Below, piece by piece: positions 35,137 through 44,972 of a stretch of DNA of 64,000 nucleotides. Origin of the DNA: Marinobacter excellens HL-55 (GTDB lineage: Bacteria; Pseudomonadota; Gammaproteobacteria; Pseudomonadales; Oleiphilaceae). The notes beneath the pieces were generated by a model that was not told the origin of the DNA, did no database searches, and worked only from the letters and a program-made list of their open reading frames with translations. The position numbers were made by a program, and so were the translations under genes. The DNA lies in the NCBI GenBank assembly GCA_001314845.1, contig LJZQ01000021.1, positions 1 to 64,000 of the forward strand, written 5' to 3'. Each line of letters begins with the position of its first letter. Position 1 is the first letter of the stretch.

Positions 35137-37011
35137 ATGCTGAACAAGTATCCGCTCTGGAAGAACCTGATCATCGTGTTCGCACTGATTATCGGGTTCG
35201 TTTATGCCTTACCGAACTTCTTCCCTGATGATTACGCCATACAGGTCACTGGCGCTCGTGGCAGCACCGAGGTGGACCAGCGAGTGCTGGATCAAGCCTT
35301 GGGTGCCCTTGAAAGTCGTGGCATTGAAGTCAAAGACAGCACGTTGGAAGATCGTAACGCACTGATTCGTTTGAGCAGTTCAGACGACCAGCTGCGCGCT
35401 CGCCCGGCGGTACAAGCCGTACTTGGCAACAACTACCTGGTGGCTCTGAATATGGCACCATCCACTCCGCAGTGGTTGCGGAGCCTGGGTGCAGGACCTA
35501 TGAAGCTGGGCCTTGACTTGCGGGGTGGTGTTCACTTCTTGCTGGAAGTGGATATGGAAACCGCGGTTGGTCAGCGCCTTGAGGCCTTGTCAGGGCAGAT
35601 CAAAAGGGAACTTCGGGAGGAGCGGATTCGCTACCGGGGTGGCGATGTTCAGGGTGACCGGGAAGTCGTTCTGAGTTTCCGGGACACCGAGGCTCGAAGC
35701 GAAGCCTTCGATCTTGTTCGTCGTCAATACACCGAGTTTTTGATGGATGAAAGCTCTGAAGATGGCGAGTTTCTGATTACGCTGACGTTGTCAGAAGCCG
35801 AAGTGCGCTCTATTCAGGAGTACGCGCTTGAGCAGAACCTGACTACCATCCGAAATCGAGTTAACGAGTTGGGTGTTGCTGAGCCGTTGGTTCAGCGTCA
35901 AGGTGCCGACCGGATCATTGTTGAATTGCCCGGCGTGCAGGACACGGCTCAGGCAAAACGGGTTCTGGGTGCTACCGCAAACCTCGAGTTCCGCATGGAG
36001 GCTAGACAGGATACGTCATCGGTGGAAACGGAAGAATTCAGCTTCCGCGATACACCTCAGCGTAATGCCAGGTTGGAACGAGACGTGATCGCCACAGGTA
36101 ATAATGTGGCCAATGCTCAGCAGGCGTTCGACGAAAATGGTCAGCCTCAGGTCAATATCACCATGGATTCGGTTGGTGGTGATCTGATGAACCGGGCCAC
36201 CCGAAACAGTATCGGTCGTCGAATGGCTGTGTTGTTCATCGAATTCCGGACAGAAACGGAAACCCGTGAGGTTGATGGCGAAATCCAGGAAACCGAGAAA
36301 CGGGTTGTTGAGAAGGGACTGATCAGTCTGGCCACGGTCCAGTCGGCCCTTGGCAGCAGCTTCCGCATTACTGGGCTGGACTCTATCCCTGAGGCTGCGG
36401 AGCTCGCCTTGTTACTGCGTGCGGGTGCGCTTGCGGCACCGATGTACTTTGTACAGGAACGCACCATCGGTCCAAGCCTGGGGCAGAAGAATATTGACGC
36501 GGGCGTCGCGTCTGTCGCTTTCGGCTTTGCGCTGGTCTTGTTGTATATGCTGGTGTTCTATCGTGGTTTTGGTGTGATAGCGAATGTCTCACTGACCCTG
36601 AACCTGATGTTGCTGCTGGCTTGCATGTCGATTTTGTCGGCTACGCTGACCTTGCCGGGCATCGCCGGTATCGTATTGACCGTTGGTATGGCGGTGGATG
36701 CAAACGTGCTTATATTCGAGCGAATAAAGGAAGAGCTGAAGACAGGAGCATCGCCGCAAAGCGCCATTAATTCCGGCTATGGGCGTGCGTTTGTCTCCAT
36801 TTTTGATGCCAACATTACAACGTTACTGGTGGCAATTATCCTGTTTGCCATGGGGTCCGGCCCGGTCAAAGGCTTCGCGATCACACTGTGCATCGGTATT
36901 CTGACGTCCATGTTCTGTGGTTTGGTGGTCAGCCGCGCGATAGTCAACGTTGTATACGGCGGCCGCAGGGTCGAGAAATTATCGATCGGGGGGAAGCTGG
37001 CTAATGCCTGA
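35137..37011 (+). CDS. secD: Protein translocase subunit SecD
   Basis: SecD with SecF uses the proton gradient to pull proteins through the Sec channel on the periplasmic side. About 624 residues hold a first transmembrane helix (near 8-28), a large periplasmic P1 region, and five C-terminal helices with GMAVDANVLIFERIKEEL, which includes the proton-relay aspartate. The start is ATG 35137 (MLNKYPLWKN), matching family N-termini and with AAGG six bases upstream. It overlaps secF by eight bases. Confidence 0.95.
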   Translation: MLNKYPLWKNLIIVFALIIGFVYALPNFFPDDYAIQVTGARGSTEVDQRVLDQALGALESRGIEVKDSTLEDRNALIRLSSSDDQLRARPAVQAVLGNNYLVALNMAPSTPQWLRSLGAGPMKLGLDLRGGVHFLLEVDMETAVGQRLEALSGQIKRELREERIRYRGGDVQGDREVVLSFRDTEARSEAFDLVRRQYTEFLMDESSEDGEFLITLTLSEAEVRSIQEYALEQNLTTIRNRVNELGVAEPLVQRQGADRIIVELPGVQDTAQAKRVLGATANLEFRMEARQDTSSVETEEFSFRDTPQRNARLERDVIATGNNVANAQQAFDENGQPQVNITMDSVGGDLMNRATRNSIGRRMAVLFIEFRTETETREVDGEIQETEKRVVEKGLISLATVQSALGSSFRITGLDSIPEAAELALLLRAGALAAPMYFVQERTIGPSLGQKNIDAGVASVAFGFALVLLYMLVFYRGFGVIANVSLTLNLMLLLACMSILSATLTLPGIAGIVLTVGMAVDANVLIFERIKEELKTGASPQSAINSGYGRAFVSIFDANITTLLVAIILFAMGSGPVKGFAITLCIGILTSMFCGLVVSRAIVNVVYGGRRVEKLSIGGKLANA

Positions 37012-37960
37012 TACGCAGAAACAACCTTTTGATTTCATGGGATTGCGGAAGATTGCTTCCGTGTTTTCGATCTTCCTCATTGTGGCATCCATTGCCTTGC
37101 TGGGGGTTCGTGGTCTTAATTATGGGATGGACTTTACCGGCGGCACCTCAGTTGAGCTGGAATATGCTGAAGCACCCGCGCTTGATGAAATAAGAGCGGC
37201 GTTGACAGACGCTGGCTATGAGCAATTTGTTGTTCAGAATTTTGGCTCGGATACCACGATCCTGATCCGAATGGCTGAAGCTGAGAACGATCAGTTAGCT
37301 CGTGAGATTTCCGATCTGCTGACGTCTGCTAGCGGCGCCGATCTGGAACTTGTGGGCTCTGAGTTCGTCGGTTCTCAGGTGGGTGAAGAGCTGAAAGAAG
37401 ACAGCGGCCTGGGCCTGTTGATTGCGTTGGCCGTCGTGTTGATTTACGTCGGTATGCGTTTCCAGTTCAAGTTTGGGATTGCTTCGGTGATTCCGCTTGC
37501 CCACGATGTCATCATCGTTCTCGGCGTTTTTGCGCTGTTCCAGTGGACCTTTGATCTCACCGTATTGGCCGCCTTGCTTGCGGTCATTGGTTACTCCCTG
37601 AACGATACGATTGTTGTAGCTGATCGCATTAGGGAGAATTTCCGGAAGATGCGTGTCGGGGAGCCATGGGATATTATCAACGAGTCGATTCATCAGACCA
37701 TTATGCGAACCCTTAATACGTCTGGCACAACTCTTGTGGTGCTTTTGGCGTTGTATTTCTTTGGTGGTGAGGCCATCAACAACTTTGCCATTGCGTTGAT
37801 CATTGGCGTTGTTGTGGGTACTTACTCGTCTATCTACGTGTCTGCGAACATGTTGATGGTGATGGGTGTTACCCGTGAGGATCTGATGGTGCCTGCGAAA
37901 GAGGGCTCAAGCGATGAGTCCGAGGAAGAGCAGCCCCCGGAGTGGTTAAACCGGATGTAG
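37004..37960 (+). CDS. secF: Protein translocase subunit SecF
   Basis: The 318-residue partner of SecD has six transmembrane helices, the GMDFTGGTSVELEY stretch in the first periplasmic part, and the conserved IGYSLNDTIVVADRIREN with its relay aspartates. The ATG at 37004 lies inside the secD 3' end and gives the usual short N-terminus. It ends before a strong terminator. The acidic C-terminal tail (SSDESEEEQPPEW) is cytoplasmic. Confidence 0.95.
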   Translation: MPDTQKQPFDFMGLRKIASVFSIFLIVASIALLGVRGLNYGMDFTGGTSVELEYAEAPALDEIRAALTDAGYEQFVVQNFGSDTTILIRMAEAENDQLAREISDLLTSASGADLELVGSEFVGSQVGEELKEDSGLGLLIALAVVLIYVGMRFQFKFGIASVIPLAHDVIIVLGVFALFQWTFDLTVLAALLAVIGYSLNDTIVVADRIRENFRKMRVGEPWDIINESIHQTIMRTLNTSGTTLVVLLALYFFGGEAINNFAIALIIGVVVGTYSSIYVSANMLMVMGVTREDLMVPAKEGSSDESEEEQPPEWLNRM

Positions 37961-38003
37961 CAACATGGTGCCGGGTGTCGACCCGGCATAATCTTCCGGA
38001 CGT

Positions 38004-38040
38004 AAAAAAACCGCCAGCCCGAAAGGGTGGCGGTTTTTTT
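38004..38040. terminator. Bidirectional intrinsic terminator
   Basis: ACCGCCA and TGGCGGT form a stem, extended by CCC/GGG across a one-base bulge, with a GAAA tetraloop. It is flanked by seven As and seven Ts and serves secF and the convergent suhB. Confidence 0.9.
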
Positions 38041-38052
38041 ATGTCCGATTCA

Positions 38053-38865
38053 TTACCGGGGCAGGCGGCCACGGAACGGATGGAGTAATTTTAGGAGTTC
38101 TCGGAACAGCTTTGGGTTTGCCACAATCAGTTGACGGGCGTTGCCAACAGACGGGTTACCCGAAAAATCGCCGGTCAGGGCGCCAGACTCCATGGCGAGC
38201 GTTACGCCAAGATCCAGGTCAGCGGCCTGAGGACGGAAAATGATGGCTGCGTCCAGCAGGCCTGCGGAGACTCGTGCAATATCGAGAACCACGCAGCCAG
38301 AGGTGCGGAACATGCCGGTTTCGCGAGCCAGGGTCGCTGCCATTTCGCCCCAGATCATCGGGTCGTCGCCTTGACGGGCCTGGTCCAGAAGGTTGGTGGC
38401 GAGTGCCGATCTGGCCGGCATCTTGATGTCTGAGGTCCGTACACGGCGGCTGTTCAGGGCGGCGCCGTGACCACGGCTTGCAGAGTATTCTTCTCCGGTG
38501 ACCGGGTTGACCAAAAGCAGGTTCTCGGTACGGTTGTTCTTCTTCTGGGACAAGGCCAGAGCAAATTCGGGAATGCCACGGACAAAATTATCACGACCCA
38601 GAACTGGGAAAATATGCCAGCTCTTGTCGCTGCCACCAGCATCAGCTTCACCCAATGGAGCGATGGTGTGATCTTTGTAGGCTTTGGTCAGCTGCTCGGC
38701 AAAGTTGTCATAAATGGACTGTTCGACCCGTTCCAGTTGCTGGTAGCGATCGGATTCGTCTTTACCGTTAGGTTCCTGACGCTCAAAGTGGGCTTTCACG
38801 TAGTCGGATCCCTGGCGGGCAACGCGCAGGGCCATTTTAATTGCTGGTTGCATCTGAGAGTTCAT
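38053..38865 (-). CDS. suhB: Inositol-1-monophosphatase family protein SuhB
   Basis: The 270-residue protein belongs to the Mg2+-dependent IMPase family. In enterobacteria SuhB also takes part in rRNA transcription antitermination. The second metal motif is changed compared with the WxIDPLDGT consensus: the corresponding region reads SWHIFPVLGRDNFVRGIP, lacking the two aspartates. The first motif is also poor, so catalysis is doubtful, while a SuhB-like structural role remains possible. It is transcribed divergently from trmJ, as suhB is in many gammaproteobacteria. Confidence 0.82.
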   Translation of the reverse strand: MNSQMQPAIKMALRVARQGSDYVKAHFERQEPNGKDESDRYQQLERVEQSIYDNFAEQLTKAYKDHTIAPLGEADAGGSDKSWHIFPVLGRDNFVRGIPEFALALSQKKNNRTENLLLVNPVTGEEYSASRGHGAALNSRRVRTSDIKMPARSALATNLLDQARQGDDPMIWGEMAATLARETGMFRTSGCVVLDIARVSAGLLDAAIIFRPQAADLDLGVTLAMESGALTGDFSGNPSVGNARQLIVANPKLFRELLKLLHPFRGRLPR

Positions 38866-39056
38866 TATCCGGGTGTGTTAAGGCCGGGCATGATAGCAAA
38901 AATAACCGGCGTTTGTCTGTTTTTTGGCTTAGCAAAAGCACGGATGTCGCGGGGCTGGCGTCGTGTTGCGGCTTATCCGGAGAGCAGGCAGGTTCTTCTT
39001 TCTGTTATCATTCGCTTCCTTCACTTAAAGAACGTTAATACATAGGCCTGATTACC

Positions 39057-39929
39057 ATGCACAAGCCCGCGTTGCCGCTGGAAGGCACGGATACCTTCAA
39101 TGATCAGATCAGGATTATCCTGGTAGAAACATCCCATTCCGGCAACATCGGTGCGGTCGCCAGAGCCATGAAGAATATGGGCTTGGGAAACCTCTGGTTG
39201 GTCAACCCGGCCTCTTTTCCGGATGAAACCTCCTATGCCCGCGCGGCCGGTGCATCGGATGTACTGGACAGAGCCCAGGTGGTGGCTTCTCTGGATGAAG
39301 CGTTGGCAGACTGTGTTCTGGTGATGGGGACCAGTGCCCGCGGGCGCAAGGTGCCGTGGCCGGTTATTGCTCCGCCTCAGGCGGCGGTTACTGCAACTGA
39401 GGCCAGCCAGCAGGGGCCGGTGGCGATGGTGTTTGGACGCGAGAATCATGGGTTGTCGAATGAAGAGCTACAGCGCTGCCACTATCATATTCATATTCCC
39501 TCTAATCCTGACTACAGCTCATTAAATCTGTCGATGGCTGTTCAGGTCATCAGTTATGAGTTGCGGATGCATTTTCTGCGCGGCCTTGAAGAGGTGGAAT
39601 CGAGCCCTTATCTTGAATCGATGGTCGCACCAGGCGATAGAGGCTGGGATGTTCCGCCGGCAGCGGTGAATGATGTCGAGGGATTTTTTGGACACCTGGA
39701 ACAGGTGCTGGTTGATGTGGACTTCCACCGTCGTAACAATCCGCGTCAATTGATGACACGGTTGAGGCGACTGTTTCAGCGGGCACGGTTAGATCAGATG
39801 GAAATCAACATCCTCCGAGGCATTCTGACGTCGGTACAGAAGGCGGCGGGTAAGTTATCGGGCGGTGAGCAACAAATTACGCCTGCGGCTGAGCCCGCAG
39901 ATGAACATCAGGATAATCGCCATGTTTGA
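39057..39929 (+). CDS. trmJ: tRNA (cytidine/uridine-2'-O-)-methyltransferase TrmJ
   Basis: TrmJ methylates the 2'-OH of nucleotide 32 in tRNA. The 290-residue SPOUT enzyme has [20 protein letters not shown] near the N-terminus, [14 protein letters not shown] in the middle and the knot region [19 protein letters not shown], all hallmarks of the family. A C-terminal helical extension (about 230-290) is typical of TrmJ. The stop lies eight bases inside cysE. Confidence 0.93.
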   Translation: MHKPALPLEGTDTFNDQIRIILVETSHSGNIGAVARAMKNMGLGNLWLVNPASFPDETSYARAAGASDVLDRAQVVASLDEALADCVLVMGTSARGRKVPWPVIAPPQAAVTATEASQQGPVAMVFGRENHGLSNEELQRCHYHIHIPSNPDYSSLNLSMAVQVISYELRMHFLRGLEEVESSPYLESMVAPGDRGWDVPPAAVNDVEGFFGHLEQVLVDVDFHRRNNPRQLMTRLRRLFQRARLDQMEINILRGILTSVQKAAGKLSGGEQQITPAAEPADEHQDNRHV

Positions 39930-40704
39930 GCGTTTGCGTGAAGACGTTAAAAGTGTGTTTCATCGGGACCCTGCAGCGCGCAACACGTTTGAGGTGCTCA
40001 CCAATTACCCGGGCCTGCATGCGCTGTTGTTTCACAGGCTCTCACACTGGCTCTGGACATTGGGGTTGAAGTGGTTGGCGCGCACCCTGTCGACATTGGC
40101 TCGCTGGTTTACCGGCATTGAAATTCATCCGGGTGCCACCATCGGTCGGCGGTTTTTCATCGACCATGGCATGGGCGTTGTGATCGGTGAGACGACGGTG
40201 ATCGGCGACGACGTAACCTTGTATCAGGGTGTTACCCTGGGTGGTACCAGTTGGAATAAAGGCAAGCGCCATCCGACCATAGGTAACGGTGTTGTTGTGG
40301 GCGCCGGAGCCAAGATTCTGGGCCCATTTGAAGTGGGTGAGGGTGCCAAGATCGGCTCTAACTCCGTGGTAACCAAGGCAGTGCCTGCTGGTGCCACCGT
40401 GGTGGGTATTCCCGGCCGGATCATTGTTCGACGCCAGACCGAAGATGACGACGTAAGGCGCAAGGAAATGGAAGAGCGCATGGGCTTTGACGCCTATGGT
40501 GTGACCGAAGAAATGCCAGACCCAGTGGCCCGGGCGATGCGGTCGTTACTCGACCACATGCATGCGGTGGATGACCGCATCGAGACCATGTGCAAGGCCT
40601 TGCGCAAAGTGAACAGTGAATATCAGAACGGAGCATTGCCGCCATTACACGAAGAGGATTTTGACTGCGTTCGCGAACAGGATGAGAGTCAGGGCAAGGG
40701 CTGA
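39922..40704 (+). CDS. cysE: Serine O-acetyltransferase
   Basis: CysE makes O-acetylserine, the first step of cysteine synthesis. The 260-residue protein has left-handed beta-helix hexapeptide repeats over about 65-180, including [18 protein letters not shown] and the catalytic HGMGVVIGE. The N-terminal [20 protein letters not shown] selects the ATG at 39922, which overlaps trmJ. It precedes iscR and iscS, so cysteine supply and cysteine desulfuration are adjacent. Confidence 0.93.
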   Translation: MFERLREDVKSVFHRDPAARNTFEVLTNYPGLHALLFHRLSHWLWTLGLKWLARTLSTLARWFTGIEIHPGATIGRRFFIDHGMGVVIGETTVIGDDVTLYQGVTLGGTSWNKGKRHPTIGNGVVVGAGAKILGPFEVGEGAKIGSNSVVTKAVPAGATVVGIPGRIIVRRQTEDDDVRRKEMEERMGFDAYGVTEEMPDPVARAMRSLLDHMHAVDDRIETMCKALRKVNSEYQNGALPPLHEEDFDCVREQDESQGKG

Positions 40705-40708
40705 ATAC

Positions 40709-40737
40709 TTGACTGTTTTGGTAGGTCAATTCATACT
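40709..40737 (+). promoter_or_regulatory. iscR promoter with possible IscR operator
   Basis: TTGACT (40709-40714) and CATACT (40732-40737) lie 17 bases apart. TTGAC and GTCAA form an inverted repeat (40709-40729) over the -35 and spacer, resembling the type 1 IscR sites that repress isc promoters when IscR holds its [2Fe-2S] cluster. Confidence 0.5.
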
Positions 40738-40781
40738 CAACGCTCCGAATCGGGAATCACTCCCATCTTGGGGCAGAGAGT

Positions 40782-41279
40782 ATGAAGCTGACCACGAAAG
40801 GCCGCTACGCCGTTACGGCAATGCTGGACCTGGCTCTCCACGGGAGTGAAGGGCCGGTGAGTCTTGCCGATATCTCGGCCCGACAAGAAATTTCCCTGTC
40901 CTATCTGGAACAGTTGTTCTCCAGACTTCGCCGACAGCACCTGGTGGACAGCGTTCGAGGGCCTGGCGGCGGTTACCGCTTGAGCCGTTCGGCTGATGAT
41001 GTCTTCGTTGCGGAGGTCGTCGACGCCGTTAATGAGTCTCTGGACACCACCCGCTGTGCCAACAAAGGCGATTGTCAGAATGGCGAAAAGTGCCTGACTC
41101 ATCATCTGTGGTCAGACCTGAGTGACCAGATTCATCAGTTTCTGAGTGAGATCAGCCTGGGTGATCTGATGCGAAAGCATGAAATTCGTCAGGTGGCCGA
41201 CAGGCAGAACCGGATGCAGAGCGAAGATGGCTCCGATACCATCAATACCCGCCGCCTGATCGATCAGGCTACGGCCTGA
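40782..41279 (+). CDS. iscR: Fe-S cluster-responsive regulator IscR
   Basis: The 165-residue Rrf2-family regulator senses iron-sulfur status. It has the winged-helix start [20 protein letters not shown] and the three cluster cysteines at 92, 98 and 104 ([14 protein letters not shown]), plus His107, exactly as in E. coli IscR. It should bind a [2Fe-2S] cluster and repress its own promoter. A palindromic site overlaps that promoter. Only iscS follows; the rest of the isc operon is absent here. Confidence 0.94.
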   Translation: MKLTTKGRYAVTAMLDLALHGSEGPVSLADISARQEISLSYLEQLFSRLRRQHLVDSVRGPGGGYRLSRSADDVFVAEVVDAVNESLDTTRCANKGDCQNGEKCLTHHLWSDLSDQIHQFLSEISLGDLMRKHEIRQVADRQNRMQSEDGSDTINTRRLIDQATA

Positions 41280-41299
41280 CCAACACAATCCCCGTGACT

Positions 41300-42463
41300 A
41301 TGAAAAAGCCTGTGTACCTTGATTACGCGGCCACGACGCCCGTTGATCCCGCCGTTGCTGCTGACATGATGAACTTTCTCACCCTTGATGGGGTGTTTGG
41401 CAATCCCGCGTCCCGCACCCACGTTTACGGTTGGCAGGCTGAGGCCGCCGTGGAGAACGCCCGACGCCAGGTTGCTGAGCTGATACACGCCGATCCCAGA
41501 GAGATTGTCTGGACGTCCGGGGCGACTGAATCCGACAATCTTGCTATCAAGGGTGTGATAGGTCAGCGCAAAAAGGGTGGCCAGGCAAAAGCTCATATCG
41601 TCACGTCGGTGATTGAGCATAAAGCCGTTGTGGACACCTGCAAGTGGTTGGAACAAGGTGGCGTGGAGGTCACCTGGCTGCGTCCGGATCGCGAAGGGCG
41701 CATTGCGCCGGAGGTTGTTGCAGAGTCGCTTCGCGACGAGACCGCGATGGTCAGCTTGATGATGGTCAATAACGAGCTGGGTTGCGTGACAGACATCGCG
41801 GCTATTGGTGCGTTGCTTCGTCAGCGTGGTGTCCTGTTTCATGTGGATGCGGCCCAGGCGGCCGGCAAGTTGCCGGTGGATGTGTCCGCTCTCAATGTGG
41901 ATTTGCTGTCCTTGTCGGCTCACAAGGTATACGGGCCCAAGGGCGTTGGAGCGCTGTACGTCCGTCGTTCACCGGATGTCCTTGTCGAAGCCCAGATGCA
42001 CGGGGGAGGTCATGAACGGGGAATGCGGTCGGGAACCTTGCCAACCCATCAGATGGTCGGGATGGGGAAAGCTTTTGAGGTGGCGCGGGAAAGTCTTGAT
42101 GCCGAGCCGGCACGCCTGGAAGAGCTACGGGACTTGTTCTTGTCCGGCCTTGAGGGGCTAGAGGGCGTTCATTTTAACGGTAGTCGGGAACATCGGGTGC
42201 CGGGCATTGTCAATCTGTCATTCGAGGGCGTCGAGGCCGAATCGTTGATGTTGGGTTTGCGCCATCTCGCCGTGTCTTCTGGTTCCGCTTGTGCCTCGGC
42301 GACGGTTGAGCCGTCGTTTGTCTTGCGTGGGATCGGGGTCAGCGACGAGCTTGCCCATCGTGCCCTGCGGTTTTCGTTCGGACGCTTCACCAGCGCCGAA
42401 GAAATAGAGTTCGTCTGTTCGCAAATCGTTGATGTTGTTACGCGACTTCGCGCCGTGCGGTAG
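41300..42463 (+). CDS. iscS: Cysteine desulfurase IscS, C-terminally short
   Basis: IscS is a PLP enzyme that takes sulfur from cysteine to a persulfide. Its 387 residues align well with IscS: start [22 protein letters not shown] lysine in [12 protein letters not shown] (Lys209), catalytic cysteine in SSGSACASA (Cys331). It ends at RLRAVR, about 17 residues before the usual C-terminus, whose tail contacts the IscU scaffold in E. coli. The ATG at 41300 fits family alignments; a GTG six bases earlier is possible. It is followed directly by ndk instead of iscU, so it may serve tRNA thiolation, Suf or other acceptors. Confidence 0.88.
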   Translation: MKKPVYLDYAATTPVDPAVAADMMNFLTLDGVFGNPASRTHVYGWQAEAAVENARRQVAELIHADPREIVWTSGATESDNLAIKGVIGQRKKGGQAKAHIVTSVIEHKAVVDTCKWLEQGGVEVTWLRPDREGRIAPEVVAESLRDETAMVSLMMVNNELGCVTDIAAIGALLRQRGVLFHVDAAQAAGKLPVDVSALNVDLLSLSAHKVYGPKGVGALYVRRSPDVLVEAQMHGGGHERGMRSGTLPTHQMVGMGKAFEVARESLDAEPARLEELRDLFLSGLEGLEGVHFNGSREHRVPGIVNLSFEGVEAESLMLGLRHLAVSSGSACASATVEPSFVLRGIGVSDELAHRALRFSFGRFTSAEEIEFVCSQIVDVVTRLRAVR

Positions 42464-42529
42464 GCAGTTGCACCCGGACTGCGTATAATCGCTGGTCTGA
42501 ATTTTCTTGAATCTAACTGGAGATATACC

Positions 42530-42958
42530 ATGGCAAACGAGCGCACGCTCTCAATCATCAAGCCCGACGCGGTCGCAAAGAACGTAATCGGTGAAATCTA
42601 CAGCCGTTTTGAAAAAGCGGACCTGAAAATCGTTGCATCCAAAATGATGCACCTGACTCAGGAACAGGCCGAAGGCTTCTACGCCGAGCACAAAGAACGC
42701 CCATTCTTCAACGACCTGGTCGCGTTCATGACGTCTGGCCCGGTGGTTGTTCAGGCTCTGGAAGGCGAAGGCGCTATTCTGAAAAATCGTGACCTGATGG
42801 GTGCAACTAACCCCAAAGAAGCGGCGGCTGGTACAATTCGTGCCGACTTTGCATCATCCATCGATGCCAACGCTGTTCACGGTTCTGATTCTGCGGCTTC
42901 CGCTGAGCGTGAAATCGCGTATTTTTTCAATGATAACGAAATCTGCCCGCGCGGCTGA
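42530..42958 (+). CDS. ndk: Nucleoside diphosphate kinase
   Basis: Ndk equilibrates nucleoside di- and triphosphates through a phosphohistidine. The 142-residue protein has the canonical start [21 protein letters not shown] and the active-site [18 protein letters not shown] with the catalytic His near residue 117. GGAGA lies about eight bases before the ATG. It has its own likely -10 element (TATAAT at about 42484). It begins the conserved ndk-rlmN-pilW-rodZ-ispG-hisS cluster. Confidence 0.96.
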   Translation: MANERTLSIIKPDAVAKNVIGEIYSRFEKADLKIVASKMMHLTQEQAEGFYAEHKERPFFNDLVAFMTSGPVVVQALEGEGAILKNRDLMGATNPKEAAAGTIRADFASSIDANAVHGSDSAASAEREIAYFFNDNEICPRG

Positions 42959-42967
42959 TTTTGTTGG

Positions 42968-42995
42968 TTCAGGGGCGGCTATGCCTGCCCCTGAA
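42968..42995 (+). other. Hairpin downstream of ndk
   Basis: TTCAGGGGC and GCCCCTGAA pair through nine bases, with an inner GGC/GCC stem across a bulge. No T-run follows, so it probably stabilises the ndk message or weakens read-through into rlmN. Confidence 0.55.
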
Positions 42996-43019
42996 TTGGT
43001 TATCTGATCGAGGTTATTC

Positions 43020-44129
43020 ATGACTGGCACTGCCGAAAAAACCAATCTCCTGGGAATGCCCAAAGCCAAGCTTGAGGCGTTTTTTGAAGGCCTGGGCGAA
43101 AAGCGTTTTCGGGCGCAGCAGGTCTTGCAGTGGATTCATCAGTGGGGAATTGATGACTTCGATCAAATGACCAATATGAGCAAAGCCCTCAGGGACAAGC
43201 TCAAAGAGGTAGCGGAAGTACGTGGCCCCGAGGTTGTCTACGATGAAACCTCCAAAGATGGCACCCGCAAGTGGGTCATGCGAATGGATAACGGGAACAG
43301 CGTCGAGACGGTACTGATCCCCGATGGTGAGCGCGGCACTCTGTGCGTATCCTCGCAGATCGGTTGTACCCTTGACTGCACTTTCTGCTCTACTGGCAAG
43401 CGTGGTTTTAATCGCAATCTGACGGCTGCTGAAGTCATCGGCCAGGTGTGGGTCGCGCGTAAGGCATTTATGCCTTTTGATATAAAGGATCGCCCAATTA
43501 CCAACGTTGTCATGATGGGTATGGGCGAGCCGCTGATGAATTTTGACAACGTTGTTGATGCCATGAACCTGATGATGGAAGACCTCGCCTACGGTATTTC
43601 CAAGCGTCGGGTAACACTGAGTACCTCGGGTGTCGTGCCAGCTATAGATCGGCTGGCTGAGGTTACCGATGTTTCACTGGCCATCTCACTTCATGCGCCC
43701 AATGATGAGTTGCGCAACAAATTGGTTCCATTGAATAAAAAGTACCCGATCGCAGAATTGCTGGCAGCGACCAAGCGCTATTTTGCGAGATTACCTGAAA
43801 AGCGTAAAGCGACCATTGAGTACACGGTTATTGAAGGTGTGAATGACCAGTTGGAACACGCTCACGAACTGGCGGTCTTGCTCAAGGATTTGCCTTGCAA
43901 GATTAATCTGATACCGTTCAATCCGTTCCCTGAGAGTGACTTTAAACGGCCGAGCATGAACGCCACGCGCAGGTTTCAGACGGTACTTAATGAGGCCGGC
44001 TACGTTGCAACGATTCGGACCACCCGCGGTGACGACATTGATGCGGCCTGTGGTCAATTGGTTGGTCGGGTTGATGATCGCACCCGCAGAAGCCAACGAT
44101 ACATAGCGGTACAACAGGTTAACCCCTGA
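43020..44129 (+). CDS. rlmN: Dual-specificity 23S rRNA/tRNA adenine C2 methyltransferase RlmN
   Basis: RlmN is a radical SAM enzyme that methylates A2503 of 23S rRNA and A37 of some tRNAs. The 369 residues contain the cluster motif [14 protein letters not shown] (C-x3-C-x2-C) near 119-132, the [15 protein letters not shown] segment and a C-terminal cysteine in DIDAACGQL that resolves the methyl adduct. It lies in its conserved place between ndk and pilW. Confidence 0.95.
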   Translation: MTGTAEKTNLLGMPKAKLEAFFEGLGEKRFRAQQVLQWIHQWGIDDFDQMTNMSKALRDKLKEVAEVRGPEVVYDETSKDGTRKWVMRMDNGNSVETVLIPDGERGTLCVSSQIGCTLDCTFCSTGKRGFNRNLTAAEVIGQVWVARKAFMPFDIKDRPITNVVMMGMGEPLMNFDNVVDAMNLMMEDLAYGISKRRVTLSTSGVVPAIDRLAEVTDVSLAISLHAPNDELRNKLVPLNKKYPIAELLAATKRYFARLPEKRKATIEYTVIEGVNDQLEHAHELAVLLKDLPCKINLIPFNPFPESDFKRPSMNATRRFQTVLNEAGYVATIRTTRGDDIDAACGQLVGRVDDRTRRSQRYIAVQQVNP

Positions 44130-44165
44130 TATCGACGCCCGGAAGCGACAAAGGTAAGGTGTTTC

Positions 44166-44972
44166 GTGAAAGGAAAAGCACAAAGATCACCCCTGTTCAC
44201 AGTAGTTGTCTTGTTACTTGGCCTGCTGGTGTCAGGCTGTGTCACCACGACCGACAGTCGGTTTTCCCGGGAAGCAGACCGCAATAAAGCGGTCAGCAAC
44301 TATGTTCAGTTGGCCACAGCCTACATAGGTCAGGGTAACCTTGATCGCGCCCGCCATCACCTCGAAAGAGCACTTGAAATCGCGCCAGACAGCCCGGAAG
44401 CGCAGGCAGCCATGGGGCTTGTCTATAATGCTGAGGGCGACCCGGATCTGGCGGAGAGCAGTTTCAAGCGGTCGATCGCCGAAGACGGCGGCTACTCCCG
44501 TGCTCGCGTTTACTATGGCGCTTTTCTCTATAGTAATTCCCGTTTTTCAGAAGCTCGGAACCAGTTCAGTGTGGCCTCCCGAGATACCGGTTACCGGGAG
44601 CGTGGCGCTGTCTTTTACAATCTGGGAATGACCGAAGAACGTCTGGACAATCTGGAGGCTGCAGAAGCGGCGTATCGACGTGCAGTTGAGCTGACCCGGG
44701 GCGAAGCAAGAACCTTGCTGTCTTTGTCACGAGTGTTGGTGGAAATGGAAGACTATTCAGCCGCGTCTCGCTATTACAGCCGTCTACAGACCATGATTCA
44801 GCGCAATACCCGGTTGAGCCACTCGCCGGAAAGTCTGTTTACCGGTATTCGTATCGCTCGCCATTTTGACGACCGCGATCAAGAGGTCAGTCTTGGATTG
44901 CTGCTGAGAAACGAGTATCCGGATTCTGTCGAGTACCAGCAATATAGGGTGTTAATGGCCAATGAGCGGTGA
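44166..44972 (+). CDS. pilW: Type IV pilus biogenesis/stability lipoprotein PilW (PilF)
   Basis: The 268-residue protein is an outer-membrane lipoprotein needed for multimerising the PilQ secretin in Pseudomonas-type pili. The lipobox is VSGC near residue 23. About six tetratricopeptide repeats follow, with segments such as LDRARHHLERALEIAPDSPE and AQAAMGLVYNAEGDPDLAES. The stop overlaps the rodZ start. The name varies: PilF in Pseudomonas, PilW in Neisseria and others. Confidence 0.9.
   Translation: MKGKAQRSPLFTVVVLLLGLLVSGCVTTTDSRFSREADRNKAVSNYVQLATAYIGQGNLDRARHHLERALEIAPDSPEAQAAMGLVYNAEGDPDLAESSFKRSIAEDGGYSRARVYYGAFLYSNSRFSEARNQFSVASRDTGYRERGAVFYNLGMTEERLDNLEAAEAAYRRAVELTRGEARTLLSLSRVLVEMEDYSAASRYYSRLQTMIQRNTRLSHSPESLFTGIRIARHFDDRDQEVSLGLLLRNEYPDSVEYQQYRVLMANER

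Noticed and set aside
38467..39045. Plus-strand frame of 192 codons over suhB and the divergent promoter region
   Set aside because: It is antisense to suhB and runs into the trmJ leader; no family resemblance.
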